From positions 1-64,000 of the forward strand of contig URGW01000011.1 in NCBI GenBank assembly GCA_900547475.1: 64,000 bases of DNA. Reading direction: 5' to 3'. How positions within the stretch are numbered: the first letter of the stretch is position 1; every line of letters starts with the position of its first letter. The translations under genes and the position numbers were made by a program. Positions 53,731-62,849 of the stretch are shown piece by piece. This stretch comes from an uncultured Clostridium sp. (GTDB lineage Bacteria; Bacillota; Clostridia; Clostridiales; Clostridiaceae). The notes beneath the pieces are model-generated. The model was not told the origin of the DNA and did no database searches. It worked only from the letters and a program-made list of their open reading frames with translations.

Positions 53731-55498
53731 TAAGAACCCCTCCTTCGTTGATTAAAGCATCAATGTCAGCTCTTAATTCAGCAGCTATATCATCCATCTT
53801 AGCTATATCATCTTCGTGGATATATTTACTTCTTGCAATCTTATCTCTTACTTCTAATTCTAAGATTTTATCTAAGTAAACTCCTGCTTCTAAAGCTCTT
53901 TCAGCTTCTTTTCTAAATAATAATACAAGCTTTAACATCTTATATTGTTTATCTAATGAAGTATAAGTATCTATTTCATGGAAACCATTTTGTTGTAAAT
54001 AGTCTTCTCTTATAGATTTAGCAACTTCTAATTTTAATCTATCTTTTTCTGATAATGCATCTATACCAACTAAGCTTACAATTTCTTGTAATCCTGATTC
54101 TTCTTGAAGTAAAGCCATTGCCTCTTGTCTTAAAGTAGACCAATCTTCAGCAACCGTCTTATTTAAGTATCCATCTACAGTATCAGCATATAATGAATAT
54201 GAATTAATCCAGTTTATAGCTGGGAAGTGTCTCTTATATGCAAGTTGTGCATCTAATCCCCAGAAAACTTTAACTATTCTTAAAGTTGATTGAGTAACTG
54301 GTTCTGAAAGGTCTCCCCCTGGAGGCGATACCGCACCGATTGCAGTAACAGCACCTTGTCTTCCATCTTTACCTAAACAAACAACTTTACCAGCTCTTTC
54401 ATAATAATCAGAAAGTCTTGAGCCTAAGTATGCTGGATAACCTTCATCCCCTGGCATTTCCTCAAGTCTACCTGACATTTCTCTTAATGCCTCAGCCCAT
54501 CTTGAAGTAGAGTCAGCCATGATTGATACTGAGTATCCCATATCTCTGAAGTATTCAGCTATTGTTATACCAGTATAAATACAAGCTTCTCTAGCTGCAA
54601 CTGGCATGTTTGAAGTATTAGCTATAAGTACTGTTCTCTTCATTAATGATTCGCCAGTTTTAGGGTCTTTAAGTTCTGGGAATTCGTTAAGAACGTCTGT
54701 CATTTCGTTCCCACGCTCACCGCATCCAACGTAAACAACTATTTCAGCATCTCCCCATTTTGCTATTTGGTGTTGAACAACTGTTTTACCTGCTCCGAAA
54801 GGACCTGGTACAGCAGCAGCTCCACCTTTGGCTACTGGGAAAAATGTATCGATAACTCTTTGACCTGTAGTCATAGGAGCTTCTGGCTTTAATTTTTGTG
54901 CATAAGGTCTACCTTTTCTAGCAGGCCATTTTTGCATAAGTTGAACTTCTCTATCTCCTTTAGCAGTTTCAACAACACAAACTGTATCTACAACTGTAAA
55001 GTCTCCTGATTTAATTTCTTTAATAGTACCTTCAATTCCGTATGGAACCATTATTTTGTGTAATACAACTGCAGTTTCTTGAACTGTTCCGATTACATCA
55101 CCAGCTTCAACTTTATCTCCAACTTTAACTGTAGGATTAAAATTCCAAACTCTTTCTCTATTTAATGAAGTAACTGATACACCTTTTGTTAAGAATGGTG
55201 ATTGAGCTACTTTTTCAAATGCATCTAGTGGTCTTTGTATTCCATCAAACATTGACTCTATAAGTCCTGGCCCAAGTTCGATACTTAAAGGTTCTCCTGT
55301 TGTAACAACTGGGTCCCCTGGCCCTATTCCTGTAGTTTCTTCGTAAACTTGGATAGATGCCTTATCGCCTCTCATTTCAATGATTTCTCCGATAAGACCC
55401 TTTTCTCCAACCTTAACCATATCATAAATATTTGCTTCGTCCATTCCTTCAGCAACAACTAAAGGACCTGCAACCTTGATTATTTTTCCGGTCTTCAA
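53723..55498 (-). CDS. ntpA: V-type ATP synthase subunit A (catalytic)
   Basis: A 591-residue catalytic subunit. Walker A is GPFGAGKTVV near residue 232, the catalytic Glu lies in GCGERGNEM, and the inserted non-homologous region typical of V-type (about 115-190, MVPYGIEGTIKEI) is present. SIMADSTSRWAEALRE and AVSPPGGDLSEP are further hallmarks. TTG start, with AGG upstream. It hydrolyses or makes ATP with B in the A3B3 ring. Confidence 0.97.
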   Translation of the reverse strand: MKTGKIIKVAGPLVVAEGMDEANIYDMVKVGEKGLIGEIIEMRGDKASIQVYEETTGIGPGDPVVTTGEPLSIELGPGLIESMFDGIQRPLDAFEKVAQSPFLTKGVSVTSLNRERVWNFNPTVKVGDKVEAGDVIGTVQETAVVLHKIMVPYGIEGTIKEIKSGDFTVVDTVCVVETAKGDREVQLMQKWPARKGRPYAQKLKPEAPMTTGQRVIDTFFPVAKGGAAAVPGPFGAGKTVVQHQIAKWGDAEIVVYVGCGERGNEMTDVLNEFPELKDPKTGESLMKRTVLIANTSNMPVAAREACIYTGITIAEYFRDMGYSVSIMADSTSRWAEALREMSGRLEEMPGDEGYPAYLGSRLSDYYERAGKVVCLGKDGRQGAVTAIGAVSPPGGDLSEPVTQSTLRIVKVFWGLDAQLAYKRHFPAINWINSYSLYADTVDGYLNKTVAEDWSTLRQEAMALLQEESGLQEIVSLVGIDALSEKDRLKLEVAKSIREDYLQQNGFHEIDTYTSLDKQYKMLKLVLLFRKEAERALEAGVYLDKILELEVRDKIARSKYIHEDDIAKMDDIAAELRADIDALINEGGVLNA

Positions 55499-55515
55499 CT
55501 CTCTAACCTGCCTTC

Positions 55516-55827
55516 CTATAAAATATTTACACCAACAGCTTTTTCCACGCTATCGCTTATTCTCTTTGAACCTATGTTTAAAGTTCCTTGATTGCTTGGA
55601 ATTAATATTACAGCAGGAAGCATTTGCTTATTGTAACGCTCAATTGTTTCTTCTATTGTTGCTGCAACTTGTTCTGTTATAAAAATAACTGCGTATCCAT
55701 TCATAGCCATTCTATCAACAGCAATTCTAGCCTCATCAGCTTCTACTACTGGAAATACATCAATACCTATAGCTTTGAATGCTAAAACCGAGTCTTTATC
55801 ACCAACTACTCCAATTTTCTTATACAT
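55516..55827 (-). CDS. ntpG: V-type ATP synthase subunit F
   Basis: A 103-residue small Rossmann-like rotor subunit: KKIGVVGDKDSVLAFKAIGI then YAVIFITEQVAATI and PAVILIPSNQG. In Enterococcus hirae nomenclature this is NtpG. ATG at 55827 fits the family N-terminus. A GTG three codons upstream (55836) is closer to the AAAGG ribosome site and cannot be excluded. It overlaps the end of subunit C. Confidence 0.93.
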   Translation of the reverse strand: MYKKIGVVGDKDSVLAFKAIGIDVFPVVEADEARIAVDRMAMNGYAVIFITEQVAATIEETIERYNKQMLPAVILIPSNQGTLNIGSKRISDSVEKAVGVNIL

Positions 55828-56821
55828 AAATATCACGCAGCCTTTCTCTTATTACTTCCTCAGCAATATTATTAAGCTTACCTACCATAATAATTCTTAT
55901 TATCTTAATTTCTGTTTCTTTAGCATAAATGTATGATAAAATCCTTTCAGGTCCAAATGTTACTAGCTTACCAGTTTTCATAAGATCCATAATGTAATTA
56001 TCACTTAATTTTTCTAAAAGATTTGCTGAATTTGTAGCTATGTACCCTTCAACACCATCTTTTATTAAATCAGAATATACACTTGTGCTTAATTTTGAAA
56101 TAATATTTTCTGGTGTTTCATTTAATATAGATACTAATGTATCTTTGCTTATAGATCCACCGCTAACTAATACTTCTGAAGCAAACTCTCTTCCTTTACC
56201 TTGCTTTTTAATTCTTAACAAAGTTCTAATATTTGTAGCATCGATAATTGCATTTACAAGTTTATCTGTAAATTTATAATTTAAAGATTTCTTTATTTCT
56301 ACTAATTCTTTAAACATATATCTATCTACTATAATATCAATTTTTTGAGGATCTTTATTTACTTCAAAATCAGCTATAACTTCTAGAACTGCTTTTTCAA
56401 CATTTCCTTTTAAGTCTCTGAAATTATCTGTATCAATCTTTCTCTTTAAATCACTTAAATCTTCTTTTCCTAAATCTATTAGCATATTTGAAAAATCTTT
56501 ATTTAAGAACTTTCCTTTTAATAAAACCTTAATATTATGGTATTTATATTTAATGCTCATTAAATCTACGATTTCTTTTACTGGGCATAGTTCATAAACT
56601 AACTTATAAACCCTTTTAAGTTCAGTACTTAAAATTTCTTCATAATCAGTAGCTCTTTTAACATTGCCCATTATATTTGCATACTCAGTTTCCCCAAGTA
56701 TTTTTAAAACCTCGTCAGCAGAATTAGCTTCTAACATTCTTTCTACTTTGGCCTTATCAAGGAGTCTTGTTTCCAATACCCAAATTCTTGAAAGAGCTTG
56801 AGTAAATTGCATTACATCCAT
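55820..56821 (-). CDS. ntpC: V-type ATP synthase subunit C
   Basis: A 333-residue helical subunit (d subunit in the yeast system) linking the rotor shaft to the proteolipid ring. FTQALSRIWVLETRLLDKAKVERML at the start and the KYHNIKVLLKGK block are typical. It lies between subunits E and F, with AAGGAGGGG before ATG. Confidence 0.94.
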   Translation of the reverse strand: MDVMQFTQALSRIWVLETRLLDKAKVERMLEANSADEVLKILGETEYANIMGNVKRATDYEEILSTELKRVYKLVYELCPVKEIVDLMSIKYKYHNIKVLLKGKFLNKDFSNMLIDLGKEDLSDLKRKIDTDNFRDLKGNVEKAVLEVIADFEVNKDPQKIDIIVDRYMFKELVEIKKSLNYKFTDKLVNAIIDATNIRTLLRIKKQGKGREFASEVLVSGGSISKDTLVSILNETPENIISKLSTSVYSDLIKDGVEGYIATNSANLLEKLSDNYIMDLMKTGKLVTFGPERILSYIYAKETEIKIIRIIMVGKLNNIAEEVIRERLRDIYV

Positions 56822-56832
56822 ACTACCCCTCC

Positions 56833-57417
56833 TTAATTAAATAACACCTTTGCCACTTCAAACTCTAACTCATCTCTTAATGAGCTTACTAAAGCTTCAT
56901 AAGTGCTATTTATTTCTATGCCATTATTTTCTAAGATAAAACCACCTTTAAATTTACCTGGAGTTTCACTTAAAGTTATTTGTGCATTTACTTTCTTATT
57001 TAATTCTTCAATAAACGCTGCATCTACAAACTTTAATCCTTGCTCATTTAAAACTAATGTTTGCTTGCCGCTTAAGTTCATTGATAAAATTGTATTTTTT
57101 AAAAAGTTTAAGAATTCTTCTTTAGATAAATTTGTTAATTTATCTATGCTTTTTTCAAAAACTTCATTAATAATTTCTTGCTTAGCTGCTAATTTGTTAT
57201 TTCTAACTTTTAATTTAGCACTAGATATTACTCTTTCTTTTTTAGATTTTGCTTCAACTTCAGCCTTATCTAAAATTTCTTTAGCAATTTCATTTGCACT
57301 GCTTACTTTTTTAGAAATAATTTTATCTTTCTCTTCAGCAGCAGTAGCTAAGATTTTTTCCTTTCCAGCTTCTGCATCCTTAAGGATTTTAGAAGTTATA
57401 TTTTTTACATTTGACAT
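56833..57417 (-). CDS. ntpE: V-type ATP synthase subunit E
   Basis: A 194-residue peripheral-stalk subunit: long N-terminal helix (residues about 5-85, Lys/Glu/Ala-rich) and a globular C-terminal part ending GGFILENNGIEINSTYEALVSS. It pairs with the small G/H-type subunit encoded first in the operon. GGAGA before ATG. Confidence 0.93.
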   Translation of the reverse strand: MSNVKNITSKILKDAEAGKEKILATAAEEKDKIISKKVSSANEIAKEILDKAEVEAKSKKERVISSAKLKVRNNKLAAKQEIINEVFEKSIDKLTNLSKEEFLNFLKNTILSMNLSGKQTLVLNEQGLKFVDAAFIEELNKKVNAQITLSETPGKFKGGFILENNGIEINSTYEALVSSLRDELEFEVAKVLFN

Positions 57418-57469
57418 AATTTATATCTCCAATCTTATATTGACGCTAATTTTATATTGCGTTGTAAAA

Positions 57470-57952
57470 TTACATTGCCATACTTACTAGCATGAATGAT
57501 ATAACGAATCCTAATAATGCATAAGTTTCAACCATAGCAGCTAAGATAATTCCCTTAGTGTTATGTTCTGGTCTCTTAGCTAATATTTGAATACCTGATG
57601 CAGCAACTCTACCTTGAGCTATACCTGAATATAAACCTGCTAAAGCGATTGGTAAACAAGCACCTACTAAATATAATCCTTGCTCTAAAGACATTCCTGG
57701 AGCCATCTTAGTGTAAGCAACGAAACCAACAACGAAACCATATAAACCTTGAGTACCTGGTAATAATTCTAATACTAACGCTTTACCGAACTTTTCTGGT
57801 TCTTCTGTAACTAATCCTGAAGCTGCTTCCCCTACTAGTCCAACACCTTTAGCTGAACCTATTCCTGATAAACCAACTGCTAATGCAACACCTAAAGCTG
57901 CAAATATTAAACCACCATTATTCTCCATAAAAAATTGTATCCATGTATTCAT
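57470..57952 (-). CDS. ntpK: V-type ATP synthase proteolipid subunit K, Na+-type
   Basis: A 160-residue double-hairpin proteolipid (four helices) of the membrane rotor ring. The ion site equals that solved for E. hirae NtpK: Leu64, Thr67 and Gln68 in LLPGTQGLYGF, Gln113 in GIAQGRVAA, and carboxylate Glu142 in AAMVETYALLGF. The first hairpin has no carboxylate, also as in the Enterococcus protein. This predicts Na+ rather than H+ coupling. AGGAGG lies before ATG. Confidence 0.95.
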   Translation of the reverse strand: MNTWIQFFMENNGGLIFAALGVALAVGLSGIGSAKGVGLVGEAASGLVTEEPEKFGKALVLELLPGTQGLYGFVVGFVAYTKMAPGMSLEQGLYLVGACLPIALAGLYSGIAQGRVAASGIQILAKRPEHNTKGIILAAMVETYALLGFVISFMLVSMAM

Positions 57953-57965
57953 TTTTAAAATCCTC

Positions 57966-59915
57966 CTAATTTTCCTTTAAATTCATATATTTTTCTGATG
58001 CTTTAAATGGAGTAAATGCTTTTCCTCCACCTTCATAGAATTTTGAGAAATATTCTACATATTGTAATCTTGCTGTGTGAACATATGCTCCTAATAAACC
58101 TAATAATAGGTTAAACACATGAGCTGCTACGAACACAAGTGGTAATAATATTATTGCTGGACCAGTTAACGACTTCATTAATAAGTTTAACGCTCCTGCA
58201 ATACATCCACCTGATAGCCCTAATGCCATAAGTCTTGTATACGAAACTAAGTCACCAATATAACCTGTTATTCCATATAAAGCATATAATCCTTGACCTA
58301 TTTGAGCACCTTTTGTCTTTTCTTCTCTACCACCAGTTAATACTATTACAATCATACCAAATATCATTGCTGCTATTGCAATATATTTAACTATTGATGG
58401 CCATCCTAACATTATACAACCAGCTAATACACCAATTGATATTAATGTTATTAACCATGAACCAACATCATAAAATGCATCCCTTGGTTTTCCTGACTTA
58501 ATAAGTGTATATGCTTTTATGCATAAACCAAATAATATTTGTATAACACCAAATACTATAGAAGCTACTAAAAGAGTATTAACATCTTCAGTTGGATTTA
58601 TAAGTCCATGTATTTTTACTGCATCACCAAAGAATGATCCATAAATTAATCCTATAGCTATTGTTGGTATACTTAAAAATAAGAAAAATCTAGCAAAATC
58701 TTCATTTTTACTACTTAATTTTAAGAATTTCATTGCACAAAATGCAGCAATTAACATTACTAATCCGTATCCAACATCAGCAACCATCATCCCAAAGAAT
58801 ATTAAGTAAAATGGCACTAATAATGGAGTTGGATCAACTTCATTATATTTTGGTAAACTATACATTTCTGTAACAGACTCGAATGTTTTATTAAGTATTC
58901 CATTTCTTAATTTAACTGGAACTTCCTCAATTTCATCCTCTTTTACATCTTCAAATGATATATAATAATCATCATTTAAAACTTCTTTACATATATTTTG
59001 TAATTTTTCATTATTTTCTACTTCACACCATCCTTGAATTGCAACAGTATTAGTAGTTCTTAAGAAGTTATTTGAAGCCTTATATCTTAAAACAGCGTTT
59101 GTAAGATAATCATAAACTAACTTCATTTTATTGTAGTCTTCTTCAAAAGAAGCTACTTCTTCTTTTACAAAGAATATTTTAGACTTTAATTCTTCTATTT
59201 CATGAGCATGATTTGTTATAATCACTTGTGGTATTTCATTAAACTCTGATTTAAATGAACTAAATCCAAATCCTCTTAAAATGTTTAATACTTCATCATG
59301 TCTTTCACTTAAAGACACAACTAATATGTTTATATCATTATTACCTCTTGAGATAATTTCAACATATTCAGAATCTAAACTTTTATTAAGTTGTTCTTCA
59401 TATTGTTTTGAAATACTTCCAATAAAAGTTGATACCATGTTTAGCTCATTTAGAGCTTCAAAAGAAATATCTAAGGCTTGCCATGGATTTAAAACTTCAA
59501 TTTCACCTTCTAGCTTAGTAATCTTACTTTCTATGCTATGAAGCTCATCTTCCTTTTCCTTAACTTTCGAATAAATCTCATTCCAGTTAATATTTTCAAC
59601 TGCTTTTTCTAATTCATCAATAGTTAAGTTTTCCTTGTCATCCTCTAATGCCTTTAGTCCTGACTTTTTAGGTATATAGTGAGTTAAAAAGTCTAGAGTA
59701 GTTTTAGCCTTTGATAAATCTTCTTCGTACTTTGCAATTCTTGAATCTACTTCATCCTTATTAAGAGACTGTAACTCTTCATTGGCCTCTAACAAGTTTT
59801 CATCTTGTAAATTTATAAACTCTACATTTGAAAAACCTTGTAGCCTACGAAGAAGTTCTTCTTTTTTAGATTCAAAAGTAAGCAAAGTGAATTTGTTCAT
59901 CTTAACTATTGCCAT
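57966..59915 (-). CDS. ntpI: V-type ATP synthase subunit I (a subunit)
   Basis: A 649-residue stator subunit. Residues 1-335 are a cytosolic arm with coiled coils (AKYEEDLSKAKTTLDFL; KVKEKEDELHSIESKI); the rest has seven or eight membrane helices. The essential arginine lies in SYTRLMALGLSGG near residue 557. The start overlaps the upstream small-subunit gene by 14 bp, and GAGG lies 13 bases before ATG. It forms the ion half-channels against the K ring. Confidence 0.95.
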   Translation of the reverse strand: MAIVKMNKFTLLTFESKKEELLRRLQGFSNVEFINLQDENLLEANEELQSLNKDEVDSRIAKYEEDLSKAKTTLDFLTHYIPKKSGLKALEDDKENLTIDELEKAVENINWNEIYSKVKEKEDELHSIESKITKLEGEIEVLNPWQALDISFEALNELNMVSTFIGSISKQYEEQLNKSLDSEYVEIISRGNNDINILVVSLSERHDEVLNILRGFGFSSFKSEFNEIPQVIITNHAHEIEELKSKIFFVKEEVASFEEDYNKMKLVYDYLTNAVLRYKASNNFLRTTNTVAIQGWCEVENNEKLQNICKEVLNDDYYISFEDVKEDEIEEVPVKLRNGILNKTFESVTEMYSLPKYNEVDPTPLLVPFYLIFFGMMVADVGYGLVMLIAAFCAMKFLKLSSKNEDFARFFLFLSIPTIAIGLIYGSFFGDAVKIHGLINPTEDVNTLLVASIVFGVIQILFGLCIKAYTLIKSGKPRDAFYDVGSWLITLISIGVLAGCIMLGWPSIVKYIAIAAMIFGMIVIVLTGGREEKTKGAQIGQGLYALYGITGYIGDLVSYTRLMALGLSGGCIAGALNLLMKSLTGPAIILLPLVFVAAHVFNLLLGLLGAYVHTARLQYVEYFSKFYEGGGKAFTPFKASEKYMNLKEN

Positions 59916-60228
59916 GAATCTTCACTATCCTCTCAACAACTATATTAATAGCATTATCTTTTAAATCTTGAGACATATTACGTATAGCCTCTATTTCTTT
60001 ATCTCCCATCTTTAAGATAGGTTCAGCATTGCTATTTCCTTCTTCTAAAGCAGCATTTAATAAGTTATTAGCTTTTATTTTAGCTTCACTTACTATTTGA
60101 TCATATTTAATATCAGCTTCTTTAGTCGCATTGCTAATAATTTCTTTTGCATTTTGTTTAGCATCTAAAATTATTGTTTCAGCTTTTTTCTCAGCTTCCT
60201 TTATCTCATTAATTGCTTCTAATGCCAA
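59902..60228 (-). CDS. V-type ATP synthase small stalk subunit (G/H-like)
   Basis: A 108-residue coiled-coil protein at the head of the operon: NEIKEAEKKAETIILDAKQNAKEI then ADIKYDQIVSEAKIKANNLL. The heptad pattern and operon place fit the peripheral-stalk partner of subunit E (called G, H or NtpF in different systems). TTG start with AAGGTGGTGAG upstream. Confidence 0.85.
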   Translation of the reverse strand: MALEAINEIKEAEKKAETIILDAKQNAKEIISNATKEADIKYDQIVSEAKIKANNLLNAALEEGNSNAEPILKMGDKEIEAIRNMSQDLKDNAINIVVERIVKIHGNS

Positions 60229-60314
60229 AGTCTCACCACCTTTACTATATACAAGTTGGATAATATAAATATTAATACTTTATATAGTATTAATTACTTT
60301 TTATCTCCTTATTA

Positions 60315-60342
60315 ATTATACACTGTTTTTACAATTTTTCAA
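60315..60342 (-). promoter_or_regulatory. SigA promoter of the V-ATPase operon
   Basis: TTGAAA, a 16-base spacer, then TATAAT on minus, giving a leader of about 80 nt with a small AATACT/AGTATT hairpin before the first TTG start. Confidence 0.75.
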
Positions 60343-60440
60343 CTTTTTTTTATTAACATTTCCTAAACAACACTTTAATATTAAAATAATTATCTGTTTA
60401 TTAAAAATTTATTTATTTTATTAATATTATTTTTATAATA

Positions 60441-62117
60441 TCAATTCTTCTTTAATCTTCTAGTTATATCAATCATTTCACCTTCGTATGAATATAAGAA
60501 ATATACTTTTTCTTTCCTTATACTATTATTTTTTATAAATTCATTTATATTTATACTAAAACTTTCAATGTAATAATCTTTAAATGAGTATTCTTCTCTA
60601 AGAAAATCCTTAATTTCATTTTCAACACTCTTTTCTACTCCTTTCCCCAAAAACTCAGGCATTCCTCTTCTTTTATTAAATAATAAATAATCATATTTTA
60701 TTATGTCTCGTAATATTTCACTATCTAACTTTGTTATATCCATATTAAAATCTAAAAATACTCTATAATACTCACTATTTCCTATATTTCTATCAAAATA
60801 TCCCTTTTTATCAAAATAATTTCCTAACTCTAGATAAAAATCGTAAGGTGTTTTAAAACTATTTATTAAAAATTTTATTATATTATTAAATTTCTGAGAA
60901 TTATAGTATTTATCAACCATATTTTCTATTTTTTTTAATATTAAAAGTTCATCATATGATATATCATTAGTTTCTAATATTTCATATGGAGGATATGGTG
61001 AATACTTCATTCCATATTCTTCAGCTTCTTCTCTCATAGAAGATCCTCTAAGTAATTTTAAAAATCCTAACTGAATTTCTTCTGGACCTATACTATAAAC
61101 ATCATTAAATGATTTTTTAAATGATATTATATCTTCTCCTGGCAATCCAGCTATTAAGTCTAAATGTTGCTTAATATTTTTAATCTCCAATAGTTCAACT
61201 ACCTTTTCTTTTATATCACTAAAATTAACAAATCTATTTATCTTATTTAACACTTCATCATTAGTTGTTTGTACTCCTACCTCAAATTGAAATCTATCTT
61301 TAGGAGCCTTTCTTAATAATTCTAACTCTTGTGGTTTTAATATATCTGCAGAAATCTCAAAGTGGAATTGTGTATTAGTATCTGCATTAATTAAAAATTC
61401 CCATATAGCCATTGAAAATTTAAAATTGCAATTAAATGTTCTATCAACAAACTTAACTAATCTAACTTTTTTATCTATAAAATATTGCAGTTCTTTTTTA
61501 ACTCTTTCTATATTTAAAAATCTTACACCATGTGTAGTAGAAGAAAGACAATATTTACAATTAAAAGGACAGCCTCTAGAAGCTTCATAATAAACTATTT
61601 TATTATCTAAATTTTCATCTTCCTTATACGGAAATACTATTTCATCCATATTCATCAACGGTCTATTACCATTGCTAATAACTTTATTATTTTCTTTAAA
61701 ATATAAACCTCTTACATCTGTTATATTTCTATTGCCTAATAAATATTCTACAAACTCTCTATAAGTTTTCTCTCCCTCACCTTGAATTACATAATCTCCT
61801 GAAAGCTCTTTTAAGATATTTAAACTATCATAAGAAACTTCAGGTCCCCCATAAACAATTTTTATATTCTTATCTATTAGCTTTATTAAATTTGACAACC
61901 TTTTAACTACTTCTATATTCCAAATATATGTTGAAAACGCTACTACATCTGCCCTTTCTTTAATTATTTCTTCTAATATTTTTTCATCTCTATCATTTAT
62001 TGAAAATTCTCTTATTTGACATTCGTAATTTATATCCTCCGTAAATGCCTTTAAATACCTAACTGCTAAATTGCTATGAACAAATTTCGAATTTATAGCT
62101 GTTAATAATACCTTCAT
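60441..62117 (-). CDS. B12-binding radical SAM protein (DUF4080 type)
   Basis: A 558-residue protein. Residues 1-140 form a B12-binding-like Rossmann domain (MKVLLTAINSKFVHSNLAVRYLK; VVAFSTYIWN; IVYGGPEVSYD). The radical SAM core has the CxxxCxxC cluster in ASRGCPFNCKYCLSS near residue 190. The C-terminal third matches the DUF4080 extension. The B12-binding His (DxHxxG) is not evident, so cobalamin binding is unproven. It follows the small methyltransferase-like gene by 21 bp. Substrate unknown. Confidence 0.9.
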   Translation of the reverse strand: MKVLLTAINSKFVHSNLAVRYLKAFTEDINYECQIREFSINDRDEKILEEIIKERADVVAFSTYIWNIEVVKRLSNLIKLIDKNIKIVYGGPEVSYDSLNILKELSGDYVIQGEGEKTYREFVEYLLGNRNITDVRGLYFKENNKVISNGNRPLMNMDEIVFPYKEDENLDNKIVYYEASRGCPFNCKYCLSSTTHGVRFLNIERVKKELQYFIDKKVRLVKFVDRTFNCNFKFSMAIWEFLINADTNTQFHFEISADILKPQELELLRKAPKDRFQFEVGVQTTNDEVLNKINRFVNFSDIKEKVVELLEIKNIKQHLDLIAGLPGEDIISFKKSFNDVYSIGPEEIQLGFLKLLRGSSMREEAEEYGMKYSPYPPYEILETNDISYDELLILKKIENMVDKYYNSQKFNNIIKFLINSFKTPYDFYLELGNYFDKKGYFDRNIGNSEYYRVFLDFNMDITKLDSEILRDIIKYDYLLFNKRRGMPEFLGKGVEKSVENEIKDFLREEYSFKDYYIESFSININEFIKNNSIRKEKVYFLYSYEGEMIDITRRLKKN

Positions 62118-62138
62118 TTTTTTCTTCCCTTCATCTAT

Positions 62139-62636
62139 TCATTTTATTTTTTTACCTTTTACAAAAAAAATATCTTCCCAAACTTTTTCTTCTTTTATAT
62201 CGTATATATCACCCAACATTTTTTTTGTATCATCTATATTTGATTTAGAGATTGGGTTTAAATTTTTAAACTCAAACTCTTTTGTTTTACCTGATGGTAA
62301 TACTGCCATAACTTTATTATTTGATACTTCTCCAATTTCTTTATTTATGTCCCATATATATATTTCCCCTCCAACTTTAACTAACTTACTAGCTTCTCTA
62401 ATTAAATTAAACTTACTAGACTCTCTCCATATACTACTTAAATAAAAAAACACTGTACACGTGTCATATCCTCCATTAGTAGTTTTTTCATCAATTGCAC
62501 CTTCTAATAAATCTACAGAAACTTCATCTATAGCATCTTTTGAAATATTATATATTACTCCATAGCTTTCCCCAACATCTAATACATCTCCAGTTAATTT
62601 TATATTGCTTAAGTTTAATATAATTGTTTTTCCCAT
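62139..62636 (-). CDS. Small SAM-dependent methyltransferase-like protein
   Basis: A 165-residue protein with a reduced Rossmann methyltransferase pattern: motif I is GDVLDVGESYG, an acidic end of strand 2 (VSVDLLEG), and a VGGEIYIWDINKE strand. It is shorter than most class I enzymes and the glycine loop is GESYG. AGGGAG lies eight bases before the ATG at 62636, which is preferred over an upstream GTG. It is upstream of, and probably cotranscribed with, the radical SAM gene. Confidence 0.77.
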   Translation of the reverse strand: MGKTIILNLSNIKLTGDVLDVGESYGVIYNISKDAIDEVSVDLLEGAIDEKTTNGGYDTCTVFFYLSSIWRESSKFNLIREASKLVKVGGEIYIWDINKEIGEVSNNKVMAVLPSGKTKEFEFKNLNPISKSNIDDTKKMLGDIYDIKEEKVWEDIFFVKGKKIK

Positions 62637-62805
62637 AAATACCACTCCCTAAAATAAAAAAATTTAATTCTTTATAGATTTTACTATTATATGTATATAA
62701 TTATGTAACTTATTTTAAATTAAATCATATTTTTTATTATGTATTCAGATTTAGTAGTATTTACTCTTACCCATGTATATTACCTCATTTAGTTACATTA
62801 ATGCA

Positions 62806-62841
62806 AAAAAATATTTTGAAAATAACTTTCAAAATATTTTT
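62806..62841 (-). terminator. Terminator of the beta-propeller gene
   Basis: AAAATATTTTGAAA and its complement with a 5-base loop, 9 bp past the stop; it is followed on minus by a T run. Confidence 0.75.
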
Positions 62842-62849
62842 TAATATTC

